From Pseudonocardia nematodicida (GTDB taxonomy: Bacteria > Actinomycetota > Actinomycetes > Mycobacteriales > Pseudonocardiaceae): DNA of 64,000 bases. The notes below the pieces were generated by a model. It searched no databases and had not been told where the DNA came from. It was given only the letters and a program-made list of their open reading frames with translations. This document shows positions 40,663-48,740 of this stretch, piece after piece. Every line of letters starts with the position of its first letter. Positions within the stretch are counted from its first letter, which is position 1. The DNA lies in assembly GCF_040105385.1 (NCBI RefSeq), contig NZ_JBEDNQ010000010.1, forward strand, positions 1 to 64,000, given 5' to 3'. The position numbers and the translations under genes are program-made.

Positions 40663-41547
40663 GTGCGCGTCGAGCGGGCGAGGTACTTCCTGGCCGCGGT
40701 GGAGACCGGGTCGTTCCGGTCCGCCGCGGCCCGCTGCAGGATCAGCCAGCCGAGCCTCGGGCAGCAGATCGCGCTGCTGGAGGAGGAGCTGGACGTCGTC
40801 CTGCTGACCCGCAGCCGCACCGGTGTCCGGCCGACCCCGGCCGGGCAGGCGCTGCTGGAGCCGATGGCCCGGCTGGTCGCCGCGCAGGACGCGGTGCACG
40901 GGGCGGCGATGGAGGCCCGCGGCTCCTACCACGGCAGCGTCCGGGTCGGCGGGGTCTCGGTGACGGTGGAGATGCTGGTGGCCCCGGTGGTCGGCCGGGT
41001 CCGCGAGCAGCACCCCGGGCTGCGGTTCTCGGTCCGGGAGGGCGCCTCCGCCGACGTCGAGGCGGCCGTGCTCGCCGGTGACCTCGATCTGGCGGTGATC
41101 ACGGCGCCGGCGGAGCCGCCCGCACCCGGGATCCGGCGGGTCCCGCTGTTCGACGCCCCGGTGGGTGTGCACGTGCGCCCGGACCACCCGCTCGCCGGCC
41201 GTGCGCAGCTGCACTGGCGAGACCTGGAGACCTGGCCGATCGTCACGATGCGGCCCGGCACCGTGCTGTGGGACCTGATGCGCCGACGGCTGCCGGACGC
41301 CGACGTCGTGATCGAGGCGATGTCTGCGCGCACCGTGCAGGTGATGGTCCGCCAGGGCGCCGGCGTCGGGGTGCTCGCCCGCTTCGGCCCGGTGGCCGAC
41401 GACCCCGACCTGGCCTGGATCCCGCTGCACGACGCCGACGACGTCGGGATCTGTCTCGCCGAGCGGGCCGACAGCAGGCCGTCCCGGTCGGCGCTGATCG
41501 TCCGGCGGCTGCTGCGGGCCCGGGCCGACGAGCTGGCGACGGCGTGA
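40663..41547 (+). CDS. LysR family transcriptional regulator
   Basis: A 294-residue LysR regulator: N-terminal winged helix (RARYFLAAVETGSFRSAAARCRISQPSLGQQIALLEEEL) and a periplasmic-binding-protein-like effector domain (SVRVGGVSVTVEMLVAPVV; DLDLAVITAPAE; MVRQGAGVGVLA). GTG 40663 is chosen over an in-frame ATG at 40597 because of the TAACCT box exactly 7 nt upstream. Divergent from the CaiB-type/matC operon and so its probable regulator, sensing the acid carried by MatC. Confidence 0.9.
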   Translation: MRVERARYFLAAVETGSFRSAAARCRISQPSLGQQIALLEEELDVVLLTRSRTGVRPTPAGQALLEPMARLVAAQDAVHGAAMEARGSYHGSVRVGGVSVTVEMLVAPVVGRVREQHPGLRFSVREGASADVEAAVLAGDLDLAVITAPAEPPAPGIRRVPLFDAPVGVHVRPDHPLAGRAQLHWRDLETWPIVTMRPGTVLWDLMRRRLPDADVVIEAMSARTVQVMVRQGAGVGVLARFGPVADDPDLAWIPLHDADDVGICLAERADSRPSRSALIVRRLLRARADELATA

Positions 41548-41556
41548 CGGACCGCG

Positions 41557-42096
41557 CTACACGGCCGGGCCGGTCGCGGGCGGCTCGGCGAGCGTGCGGC
41601 GGTACCAGCCGACGTCGCGCCAGGCGCCGTGCTTGTAGCCGACCCCACTGAACACGCCGACCTCGGTGAACCCGAGCGCCCCGTGCAGCGCGATGCTCGG
41701 GTCGTTGGGCAGCGTGATCCCGGCGACGGCGACGAGCATGCCCCGCTCGACGAGCCGGTCGAACAGCTCGTCGTAGAGCGCGCGCCCGAGGCCGCGGCCG
41801 CGGGCGTCGGGGTGGAGGTAGACGCTGACCTCACAGGTCCAGCGGTAGGCCGGCCGGGCCTTCCAGGTCCCCCCGTACGCGTAGCCGAGGACCGCCCCCT
41901 CCTCCTCCGCGACCAGCCAGGCGTGCCGCCGCTGGGCGTCGGCGATCCGCTCGGCCATCTCGACCGGCCCGGGCGCCTCGACCTCGAAGCTGATCGCCGT
42001 GTCGTCGACGTACGGGGCGTAGATGCGGGCGCAGGCGTCGGCGTCGGTGGCGGTGGCGTCACGGATCGGCACGACGCGTATCGAATCACGGTGCAT
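41557..42096 (-). CDS. GNAT N-acetyltransferase (phosphinothricin-acetyltransferase-like)
   Basis: A 179-residue acetyl-CoA-dependent N-acetyltransferase. The acetyl-CoA-binding A motif is VSVYLHPDARGRGLGRALYDELF; IRDATATDADACARIYAPYV at the start and LPNDPSIALHGALGFTEVGVF toward the end match the PAT/bar (methionine sulfone/phosphinothricin) subgroup. Members detoxify glutamate analogues, though many act on other amines. ATG 42096; a GTG eight codons further in is an alternative. Divergent from an MFS exporter across 29 nt. Confidence 0.88.
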   Translation of the reverse strand: MHRDSIRVVPIRDATATDADACARIYAPYVDDTAISFEVEAPGPVEMAERIADAQRRHAWLVAEEEGAVLGYAYGGTWKARPAYRWTCEVSVYLHPDARGRGLGRALYDELFDRLVERGMLVAVAGITLPNDPSIALHGALGFTEVGVFSGVGYKHGAWRDVGWYRRTLAEPPATGPAV

Positions 42097-42125
42097 CGAC
42101 GGCGTTCGCGGGTGAGGATCGTGCG

Positions 42126-43445
42126 GTGACGTCCTGCGCCGTTCGTCCGGCGACCCCCACCGGCCTGCTGTCCGTCGTGCTGGGCCTGCTCTTCGGTCTC
42201 GCCGGGACCTCGACGTCCGGGGTGACGGTCGCGCTGCCCCTGCTCGCCGGCGACCTCGAGGTGACGACCGCGACCGCGACCTGGATGGTCAGCGGCTACG
42301 CGGTGGCCCTGGCGGTCGCGACCCCGGTGCACGGACGGCTGGCCGACGTCGCCGGGATCCGCGCCCCGCTCTGCGCCGGGGTCGCGCTCCTGGCCCTCGG
42401 CGCGGGCGCGGCCGCACTGGCGACGTCGTTCACCCACCTCATGATCGCCCGGGTGCTGCAGGGCGCGGGCGCGGCGGCGGTCGCGGTGCTGGCGGCGGCG
42501 CTGCTGACCGCCCTGACCGACTCCGGCCGGCGCGGCGCGGTGCTGGGCCGGCTGGCCGGTACCTCGGCCGTGCTGTCGTCACTGGGCCCGCTGCTCGGCG
42601 GCGCGCTGACGGTCGTCGGCGGCTGGCGCGCCGCGGTGGCGCTGCCGGTGGCCGCGTTGCTGGCGGTGCCCTACCTGTGGCGGCGCTCCGCCGTGCCCGG
42701 CGACGGCGCCCGGCTGGACCTGGTCGGCGCGGTCACCGTCGCGGTCGCGGTGTCCGGCCTGGTGCTGCTGATCCAGTCACCGAGCGCGGGCGCGGTGGCC
42801 GCGGTGTGCGGTGCGGCGCTGCTGGTCGTGGGGATCCCGGCCACCGCGGTGTGGGTGCGGCACCGTCCGGACGGCTTCCTCCCCCGCTCGGTGATCACGA
42901 ACTCGGCGGTGGTGCGCAGCGCGCTCTGCGCCTCGGCGATTCCGGCGAGCTGGTTCGCCCTGCTGCTGGGCATCCCGCTCGCCCTGGCCGGCTGGGGATG
43001 GAGCCCGCTGACGACCGGGCTGGTGCTGGTGCCGTCCGCGGCGGTGGGGGTGCTCTCCCCGGTGGTCGCCGGGTACCTGCTGCGCCGGCTCGGCTCACGC
43101 CGCACGCTGGTCGCCGCATGCGCGACGACGGTCGTCGGTCTGGCCGCCGGGGTCGTCGGGATCGCGACGGAGCAGCCCTGGGTCCTGGCATTCGCCCCGG
43201 CCCTGGTGACGCTGGCGTTCGGCACCGGCCAGCCCGCGATGATCGCCGCGGTCGGCGCCGCGGTGCCCGACGACCGGCGCAGCGGTGCCATCGGCGTCGC
43301 CACCCTGTGCTTCCTCACCGGGGCCGGGGTCGGCGCGGCGGTGGTCGGCGGGTTCGCCGTGGTCGTCGGGCTCGCGGCGGCACTCGCGCTGCTGGCCGTG
43401 CTGCCGATCACCGGGACGCTGGTGCAGGCGCTGGCCCGCCGCTGA
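42126..43445 (+). CDS. MFS transporter (DHA-type exporter)
   Basis: A 439-residue major facilitator protein with about 12 to 14 hydrophobic segments. The motif A region VHGRLADVAGIRAPL follows the second segment, and RVLQGAGAAAVAVLAAALLTAL in the fourth-fifth region matches drug:proton antiporters of the EmrB/QacA kind. GTG 42126 with GAGGA upstream. Shared intergenic space with an antibiotic-type N-acetyltransferase suggests a small detoxification pair; substrate unknown. Confidence 0.88.
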   Translation: MTSCAVRPATPTGLLSVVLGLLFGLAGTSTSGVTVALPLLAGDLEVTTATATWMVSGYAVALAVATPVHGRLADVAGIRAPLCAGVALLALGAGAAALATSFTHLMIARVLQGAGAAAVAVLAAALLTALTDSGRRGAVLGRLAGTSAVLSSLGPLLGGALTVVGGWRAAVALPVAALLAVPYLWRRSAVPGDGARLDLVGAVTVAVAVSGLVLLIQSPSAGAVAAVCGAALLVVGIPATAVWVRHRPDGFLPRSVITNSAVVRSALCASAIPASWFALLLGIPLALAGWGWSPLTTGLVLVPSAAVGVLSPVVAGYLLRRLGSRRTLVAACATTVVGLAAGVVGIATEQPWVLAFAPALVTLAFGTGQPAMIAAVGAAVPDDRRSGAIGVATLCFLTGAGVGAAVVGGFAVVVGLAAALALLAVLPITGTLVQALARR

Positions 43446-43524
43446 GCGGCGGACGACCGCCCATGATCGGTGCACGTCCCGGCCACCACGCGGGCCACCG
43501 CATCGGTGATCGGCCCGGTCGCCG

Positions 43525-43866
43525 TCAGGCCCGCAGGACCTTCGACATCGGCCGGCCCCTGGCCAGCTCGTCGACCAGCTTGTCGAGGTAGCGGATCTTC
43601 TGCATGAGCGGGTCCTCGACATCCTCGACCCGCACGCCGCACACCGTCCCGGTGATCAGCGAGACACCCGGATGGAGGTGCGCGTCGGCGAAGAACTGCT
43701 CGAACGTCGTGCCGTCGTCGAGGTGCCGGCGCAGGGTCGCGTCGTCGAAGCCGGTCAGCCAGCGGATCACCTCGTCCAGCTCCTCGCGGGTGCGTCCCTT
43801 CCGCTCCATCTTCGTGACGTAGTGCGGGTAGACGGACGCGACGCTGGCGGTGAAGATCCTGGCCAC
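43525..43866 (-). CDS. DUF2200 family protein
   Basis: A 113-residue protein with the DUF2200 pattern: ARIFTASVASVYPHYVTKMERKGRT, EVIRWLTGFD, and the C-terminal IRYLDKLVDELARGRPMSKVLR. The family is soluble and of unknown function. TACGCT (minus strand, 43874-43879) lies 7 nt before GTG 43866, so it is leaderless, with its promoter squeezed into 19 nt after the molybdopterin enzyme. 79 nt of gene-free sequence separates it from the convergent MFS gene. Confidence 0.88.
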   Translation of the reverse strand: MARIFTASVASVYPHYVTKMERKGRTREELDEVIRWLTGFDDATLRRHLDDGTTFEQFFADAHLHPGVSLITGTVCGVRVEDVEDPLMQKIRYLDKLVDELARGRPMSKVLRA

Positions 43867-43873
43867 GGCGTGC

Positions 43874-43879
43874 AGCGTA
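43874..43879 (-). promoter_or_regulatory. Leaderless -10 box of the DUF2200 gene
   Basis: TACGCT on the minus strand, 7 nt before GTG 43866. Confidence 0.5.
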
Positions 43880-43885
43880 GCCGGG

Positions 43886-46021
43886 TCAGGCGCGCTCCAC
43901 CTGCACCTTCGTGTCCGAGAAGGTGGGCGCGTGGCCGAGGTCGGCGAACCCGGTCGGGTTGATCGCGTTCACGGTGCTCTGCCCCTTGGTGTTCGACCGC
44001 CACGCCCCCATCGCCGTCAGGACGACGCCACGGGTCACCTCGTCGGTCACCACGGCCTTCGCCAGCACCGCGCCGCGCTCGTTGAACACCCGGACCAGGT
44101 CGCCGTCGGCGAGGTCGCGGTCGGCCGCGTCGGCCGGGTTCACCCATGCCGCCTGCTCGCCCTGCACCCGCTGCTGGGCGGGCAGGTTGGCGTAGCTGGA
44201 GTTGATGTAGGCGTGGGACTTCGGCGAGATCAGGTTCAGCGGGTACGGACCGTCGGTCCCGGCCGGCGGCACGTAGCGCGGCAGCGGGTCCACCTCGCCG
44301 CCGGGCTGGAACTCGTTCGAACCCTGCCGGAACAGCGGGAGCACGAAGTCGCCGCCGGCGGCGGCCGCGGAGACGAACTCCTGCTTCCCGGACGGCGTCG
44401 GGAACCCGCCCTCGGCGTGCGGGGCGTAGGCGTCGGGACCGGGCAGGTTCAGCCGCGCCCACCCGGTCTCGGCGAGGGTCTCCGGCGTGATCCCCTCCAG
44501 CGCCGGCGCCGACCAGTCGTAGGCGGCGGCGATCATCTCGTCGTCGGTCATCCGGAAGCACGGCTCGTCGTAGCCCATCGCCGCGGCGAGCCGGCGGAAC
44601 AGCTCGGTGTTGCTGACCGCCTCACCGACCGGCGGGATCGACGGCCGGTTCAGTCCGATGTAGAGGTGGCCCCAGGAGAACATGACGTCGGTCTGCTCGA
44701 GCTGGGTCGCGGCGGGCAGGACGATGTCGGCGTACTGGGCGGTGTCGGTGAGGAACTGCTCGGAGACGACGGTGAACAGGTCCTCGCGGGCCAGCCCGGC
44801 GACCACCTTCTCCTGGTCCGGGCAGACGACGACGGGGTTCGAGTTGTAGACCATCAGCGCATGGACGTTCCCGCCCTCGATCTCGTCGTTGAGCGCGCGC
44901 CCGAGGTGGAACTGGTTGATGATCCTCGTCCCCTCGGGCCGCAGCTGAGGTTGCGAGAGGGCGTCCCAGTTCACCGGGAACGCCCACAGCGGCAGTGCGA
45001 GCAGCCCGCCGCCGGGCTTCCGCCAGGCGCCGACGAGCCCGGGCAGGCAGGAGATCGCGCGCACGGTGTTGCCGCCGCCGGGGTGGCGTTCGATCGCGAC
45101 GCCGATCCGGATCATCGACGGTTGCCCGGCGGCGTACTCGCGGGCCAGGGTGCGGATGTCGTCGGCCGGGATCCCGGTCTCGGCCTCGGCCCACTCCGGG
45201 GTGCAGTCGGCGACCCGCTCGGCCAGCTCGTCGACGCCGACGGTGTGCTGCTCCACGTAGCCGGCGTCGGTCAGCCCCTCGGTGATGATGACGTGGATCA
45301 GCGCCATGGCCAGCGCGCCGTCGGTGCCGGGGCGGATCGGGATGTGCCAGTCGGCCCGCGCCGCGGTCTTGTGCTTCACCGGGTCGATGACGACGACCTT
45401 CGCCCCGTTCCGCTGGGCCTGCGCCACGAACGGCCACAGGTGCAGGTTGGTGGAGACCATGTTGCAGGCCCAGACGACGATGTATCGGGAGTGCGCCAGG
45501 CTCTCCGGGTCGACGCCGGCGGTCGGGCCGAGGCTCATCACGTAGGCCGTCGACGCCCCGGAGTCGCAGTAGGTGCGCTCGCTGACGGTGGCGCCCATCC
45601 GGTTGAAGAACGGGTCGCCGACGTTGAGCCCGTTCAGCGTGCCCTGGGTGCCGAGGTAGCTGACCGGCATGACCGCCTCGGGTCCGTGCTCGGCGATGAC
45701 CCTGGTGAAGTTCTGCGCGACGGTCGCGACCGCCTCGTCCCAGCTGATCGGCTCGAAGCGGCCGGAACCCTTGGGCCCGGTACGACGCAACGGCGTGGTG
45801 ACACGGTCCGGGCTGTAGACACGGTCGACGTAGTTGTTGACCTTCACGCAGAGCCCGCCGCGGGTGAAGGGGTGGTCGGGGTCGCCGCGGACGCCGGTGG
45901 CCCGGCCGTTCTCGACGGTGACGGTCATCGCGCAGCCGTCCGGGCAGTCGTGCGGGCAGATCGCCCGCCGGGTGCCCGATCCGTTGAGGTCGGTCAGGGG
46001 CAGTTCGGGTGCGGTGGTCAT
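43886..46021 (-). CDS. Molybdopterin-dependent oxidoreductase (DMSO reductase family)
   Basis: A 711-residue Mo-bisMGD enzyme. The N-terminal [4Fe-4S] site is CPHDCPDGC with a fourth Cys in GGLC; ISWDEAVATVAQNF and ACNMVSTNLHLWPF are conserved, and MVYNSNPVVVCPDQ and DVMFSWGHLYIGLNRP lie in the cofactor region. The Mo ligand position probably falls in ERTYCDSGASTA, but whether it is Cys or Ser cannot be assigned by eye. No Tat signal is seen, so it is probably cytoplasmic, and no subunit genes follow. ATG 46021 has GGAGG 8 nt upstream. Related to BisC/thiosulfate-reductase-like enzymes; substrate unknown. Confidence 0.88.
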   Translation of the reverse strand: MTTAPELPLTDLNGSGTRRAICPHDCPDGCAMTVTVENGRATGVRGDPDHPFTRGGLCVKVNNYVDRVYSPDRVTTPLRRTGPKGSGRFEPISWDEAVATVAQNFTRVIAEHGPEAVMPVSYLGTQGTLNGLNVGDPFFNRMGATVSERTYCDSGASTAYVMSLGPTAGVDPESLAHSRYIVVWACNMVSTNLHLWPFVAQAQRNGAKVVVIDPVKHKTAARADWHIPIRPGTDGALAMALIHVIITEGLTDAGYVEQHTVGVDELAERVADCTPEWAEAETGIPADDIRTLAREYAAGQPSMIRIGVAIERHPGGGNTVRAISCLPGLVGAWRKPGGGLLALPLWAFPVNWDALSQPQLRPEGTRIINQFHLGRALNDEIEGGNVHALMVYNSNPVVVCPDQEKVVAGLAREDLFTVVSEQFLTDTAQYADIVLPAATQLEQTDVMFSWGHLYIGLNRPSIPPVGEAVSNTELFRRLAAAMGYDEPCFRMTDDEMIAAAYDWSAPALEGITPETLAETGWARLNLPGPDAYAPHAEGGFPTPSGKQEFVSAAAAGGDFVLPLFRQGSNEFQPGGEVDPLPRYVPPAGTDGPYPLNLISPKSHAYINSSYANLPAQQRVQGEQAAWVNPADAADRDLADGDLVRVFNERGAVLAKAVVTDEVTRGVVLTAMGAWRSNTKGQSTVNAINPTGFADLGHAPTFSDTKVQVERA

Positions 46022-46368
46022 CGCGGACGCCTCCGGGTGGGCCGGTCGTGGGTGGCCGGTCGTGGGTGGCCGGTCGGGTGGTGGGCCGGTCCGGCGCGGG
46101 CCCGTCTCGCGCGTGAACCGTTCCTGCGCCGGGCACCGGTCTCGGTCCGCTCCAGCGTCGTGCGCGGAGGGCGCCGCGGGGGGTGCGGAGCGTGCCAGCG
46201 TGTTGCGTCTGCGCGCCCACCCTCGCCCGGCCCGCGGATGCGGTACGGCGACGGCCTCGTCGTCGCGTCCGCGGTTCGGGTCCGGTCCCGGGTTGCCCGT
46301 CCTGCGCACCGCCGGTGAACTGGACCGATCCGGTCGGTGATCCGCACACGACGGTTCGGAGGTGGCCC
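46022..46368. other. Divergent intergenic region with GGGTGGCCGGTCGT repeats
   Basis: This 347-nt stretch separates the molybdopterin enzyme from its divergent AraC-type regulator. At 46035-46091 it holds about three and a half copies of a 14-bp unit, GGGTGGCCGGTCGT, slightly varied. The rest is very GC-rich with no clear gene. Controls for both neighbours must lie here, but no consensus promoter was recognised. Confidence 0.5.
46035..46091. repeat. Short tandem repeat, 14-bp unit
   Basis: Consecutive GGGTGGCCGGTCGT-like units at 46035-46049 (15 bp), 46050-46063, 46064-46075 (truncated) and a diverged copy to 46091. It lies 14-70 nt upstream of the molybdopterin-enzyme start. Confidence 0.7.
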
Positions 46369-47328
46369 GTGGTCCTCGTCCCCGGCTCGCCCGTCGTCGC
46401 GTCCCGCACCCGGCGGCACGACGAGTGGCGCGAGGCGCTGCGACACGACTTCGTGGCGCTCGACGTCGCCCCCGACCGGCGACGCGGCGGCGCCTTCGCC
46501 GGCGCGGTCCGCAGCGCCACACTCGCCCACCTGCAGGTCTCCGAGGTCAGCTCGGTCGCGCAGACCTGCCGTCGCACCCGGCAGCTGGCCGGTCGCGACG
46601 ACCGCGAGTACCTGCAGGTCGGGATGCTCACCGGCGGGACCGCATTGCTCGACCAGGACGGGCGCCGGGTGTTCCTGCGCCCCGGCGACTTCGTGGTCTA
46701 CGAGACCGGACGGCCGTTCTGCTGGACCTTCGGCGATGACTGGACGCTGCGGGTGTTCACCTGGCCGCGCGAGACCCTCGAGCTCGACGCCGCCACCTCC
46801 GCCGCCGCGACCGCCCGCCGGTGGGACGGCCGCAGCGGTCTGAGCCGGATGCTGGCCGGCGTGCTGCGGGACCTGGCGGCCGACCCTCCGCTGCTCAGCG
46901 CCGCCGGCTCGGTGCGCCTGGCCGACGAGATCGGCGGGCTGGTCACCACGCTCGCCGCCGAGCACGCTCCCGAGGCGCCGGTCGCGGGGAGCGACCGGGC
47001 CCGGGCCGACCTGCGGGCGCGGATCGAGCGCCACATCGAGTCGTCGCTCGCCGATCCCGACCTCGGTCCGGCGTCGATCGCCGCGGCGCACTTCGTGTCC
47101 ACCCGGCAGCTCCACCGGCTCTACGCCGGGACCGGCGAGTCGGTGACCCGCCGGATCCGCCGGGTGCGGCTGGACCGGGCCCGGCGCGACCTCGCCGACC
47201 CGCGACGGGCCGACGAGGCGGTCAGCCGGGTGGCGCGCCGGTACGGGTTCACCGACCTCGCCGGGTTCAGCCGGGCGTTCCGGAGCGCGTTCGGGGTGCC
47301 GCCGTCGGTCTACCGGGCCGGAGGCTGA
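46369..47328 (+). CDS. AraC family transcriptional regulator
   Basis: A 319-residue regulator with an N-terminal cupin-like AraC_binding domain (QVGMLTGGTALLDQDGRRVFLRPGDFVVYETGRPF) and a C-terminal AraC double helix-turn-helix (GPASIAAAHFVSTRQLHRLY, AVSRVARRYGFTDLAGFSRAFRSAFG). GTG 46369 is chosen because GGAGG stands 6 nt upstream; the frame is open further left but lacks a ribosome site. Divergent from the molybdopterin enzyme and so its probable regulator. It overlaps the DUF418 gene tail-to-tail by 19 nt. Confidence 0.9.
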   Translation: MVLVPGSPVVASRTRRHDEWREALRHDFVALDVAPDRRRGGAFAGAVRSATLAHLQVSEVSSVAQTCRRTRQLAGRDDREYLQVGMLTGGTALLDQDGRRVFLRPGDFVVYETGRPFCWTFGDDWTLRVFTWPRETLELDAATSAAATARRWDGRSGLSRMLAGVLRDLAADPPLLSAAGSVRLADEIGGLVTTLAAEHAPEAPVAGSDRARADLRARIERHIESSLADPDLGPASIAAAHFVSTRQLHRLYAGTGESVTRRIRRVRLDRARRDLADPRRADEAVSRVARRYGFTDLAGFSRAFRSAFGVPPSVYRAGG

Positions 47329-48575
47329 TCCACCGTCGCCGCGGCGCCCGTCGGGGTCCGGTAGACCAGGCGTCGCAGCAGCACCTCGAGCGGGCCGGGA
47401 TGCCCGCGCCGCTCCAGCGCGACGGCGACCGCGACGGTGACCAGCCAGACCCCGGTCGCGAACGCAGCCATGCCCGCGCTGCCGAACACCGCGCCGAGCC
47501 CGAGCCCCCACGCGGCCAGCAGCGGAGCGCACAGCACCGACTGGCCGACGTAGCAGGTCAGCGACCGCTTCCCCACCGCCGTGACTGCCGTGCGGACCCA
47601 CCCCGGCGGACGGTCGGTGAGCCGGTTCCCGATCAGCCCGAACAGCGCCACGTAGCCGATCCCGCAGGCCAGACCGGTGATCATCTGGACGGTCGAGAAC
47701 ACCCACATCACCTCGCCCAGACCACCCAGGACACCGATGTGCGCGAGCGCGTGCGGGACGCCGCCGAGCCAGCCGATCGCGATGCCGGCGACCGCGACGG
47801 GCAGGAGCAGCCGCCGGTACCGTGCCGGTTCCTCCAGCACCCGCCGCCGTGCCGCCCAGAACCCGAGCAGCACCGCGACCGGCACCGCCAGCCCGAACAG
47901 GCCCTGGGCCAGGACCAGGAACGGCCAGAGCATCAGCCGGGCCCCCATCGCGACCAGCGGGTTCTCCGCGGAGGCGCTGGCGGTCACGAAGTCGGGCATC
48001 GCACCGCCGCCCGCCGCCTGCCCCGTCGACAGGGTGACGTGCGCCCCGACCACCGAGAACGCCGCGAGCAGCAGCAGGACACCGGTGCCGACCCCGGCCC
48101 AGATCAGCAGTGTCCGGTCGGCGCGGCGGACGAACAGCCACACCAGCAGCAGCCCGCAGAGCCCGTAGGCACCGAGGACGTCCCCACCCCACAGCAGCAG
48201 GGCGTGCACGAACCCGAAGGCGATCAGCCACAGGTTGCGGCGCTGCAGCAGCCGGAACGCGTCCGGCTCGGGTGTCCCGTTCTCGCCCTGGCGCCGGTAG
48301 ATCACGGCCAGGCCGTAGCCGAACAGGAACGCGAACATCGGGTAGACCCGCATGTCCACGCCGATGATCAGGACCGCCTGGACGATCTTGTCGGGGATCG
48401 ACCCGTCGACCGGGTGGAATCCGGCCTCGGAGGTCGCCCGGCCGTACAGGTAGAAGGGCGTGTTCGCGAGCGCGATGAGCAGCAGCATGAACCCGCGGGC
48501 AAGGTCGGGCGCCGGTGCCCGGCCGGTCGTGCCCAGTGGTCCGCGTAGCCGCGGGCGTCCCTCGTCGATGGTCAT
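47310..48575 (-). CDS. DUF418 family membrane protein
   Basis: A 421-residue protein with about ten hydrophobic segments. DLARGFMLLLIALANTP at the start, VDMRVYPMFAFLFGYGLAVIYRR, LWLIAFGFVHALLLWGGDVLGAYGL and TAVGKRSLTCYVGQSVLCAPLL are the landmarks of the DUF418/YeiB family of predicted transporters. ATG 48575 with GGGGGAC upstream. Last of the long minus-strand run that starts at jetA, but 93 nt from the preceding short ORF, and probably unrelated to it. Role unknown. Confidence 0.88.
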   Translation of the reverse strand: MTIDEGRPRLRGPLGTTGRAPAPDLARGFMLLLIALANTPFYLYGRATSEAGFHPVDGSIPDKIVQAVLIIGVDMRVYPMFAFLFGYGLAVIYRRQGENGTPEPDAFRLLQRRNLWLIAFGFVHALLLWGGDVLGAYGLCGLLLVWLFVRRADRTLLIWAGVGTGVLLLLAAFSVVGAHVTLSTGQAAGGGAMPDFVTASASAENPLVAMGARLMLWPFLVLAQGLFGLAVPVAVLLGFWAARRRVLEEPARYRRLLLPVAVAGIAIGWLGGVPHALAHIGVLGGLGEVMWVFSTVQMITGLACGIGYVALFGLIGNRLTDRPPGWVRTAVTAVGKRSLTCYVGQSVLCAPLLAAWGLGLGAVFGSAGMAAFATGVWLVTVAVAVALERRGHPGPLEVLLRRLVYRTPTGAAATVDQPPAR

Positions 48576-48668
48576 GTCCGTCCCCCGGTCGGATCGTTCC
48601 CCTGCGAACAGGACATACCGACCGGGTGCCGCGGTCAAGCCGGACACGGACGACGGGAGCGTCGCGGG

Positions 48669-48740
48669 TCAACCCGGTCGGTGCTCGTCCATCATTTCTC
48701 GCAACTGGTCGACGACCGGGTCGTGGGCGTAGGCGATCAC
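48669..48740 (-). CDS. 23-residue coupled short ORF with YAHDP motif
   Basis: GTG at 48740 overlaps the stop of the 349-residue gene (GTGA) and runs 23 codons to TGA at 48669. The peptide begins VIAYAHDPVVDQL, echoing the N-terminus of the upstream protein, MTTYAHDPARSAI: both carry YAHDP at residues 4-8. It could be a genuine small protein or the start of a deleted gene copy. No further similarity is visible. Confidence 0.4.
   Translation of the reverse strand: MIAYAHDPVVDQLREMMDEHRPG

Noticed and set aside
46183..46368. N-terminal extension of the AraC regulator to 46183.
   Set aside because: No ribosome site, Arg/Pro-rich low-complexity text, while GGAGG precedes GTG 46369.
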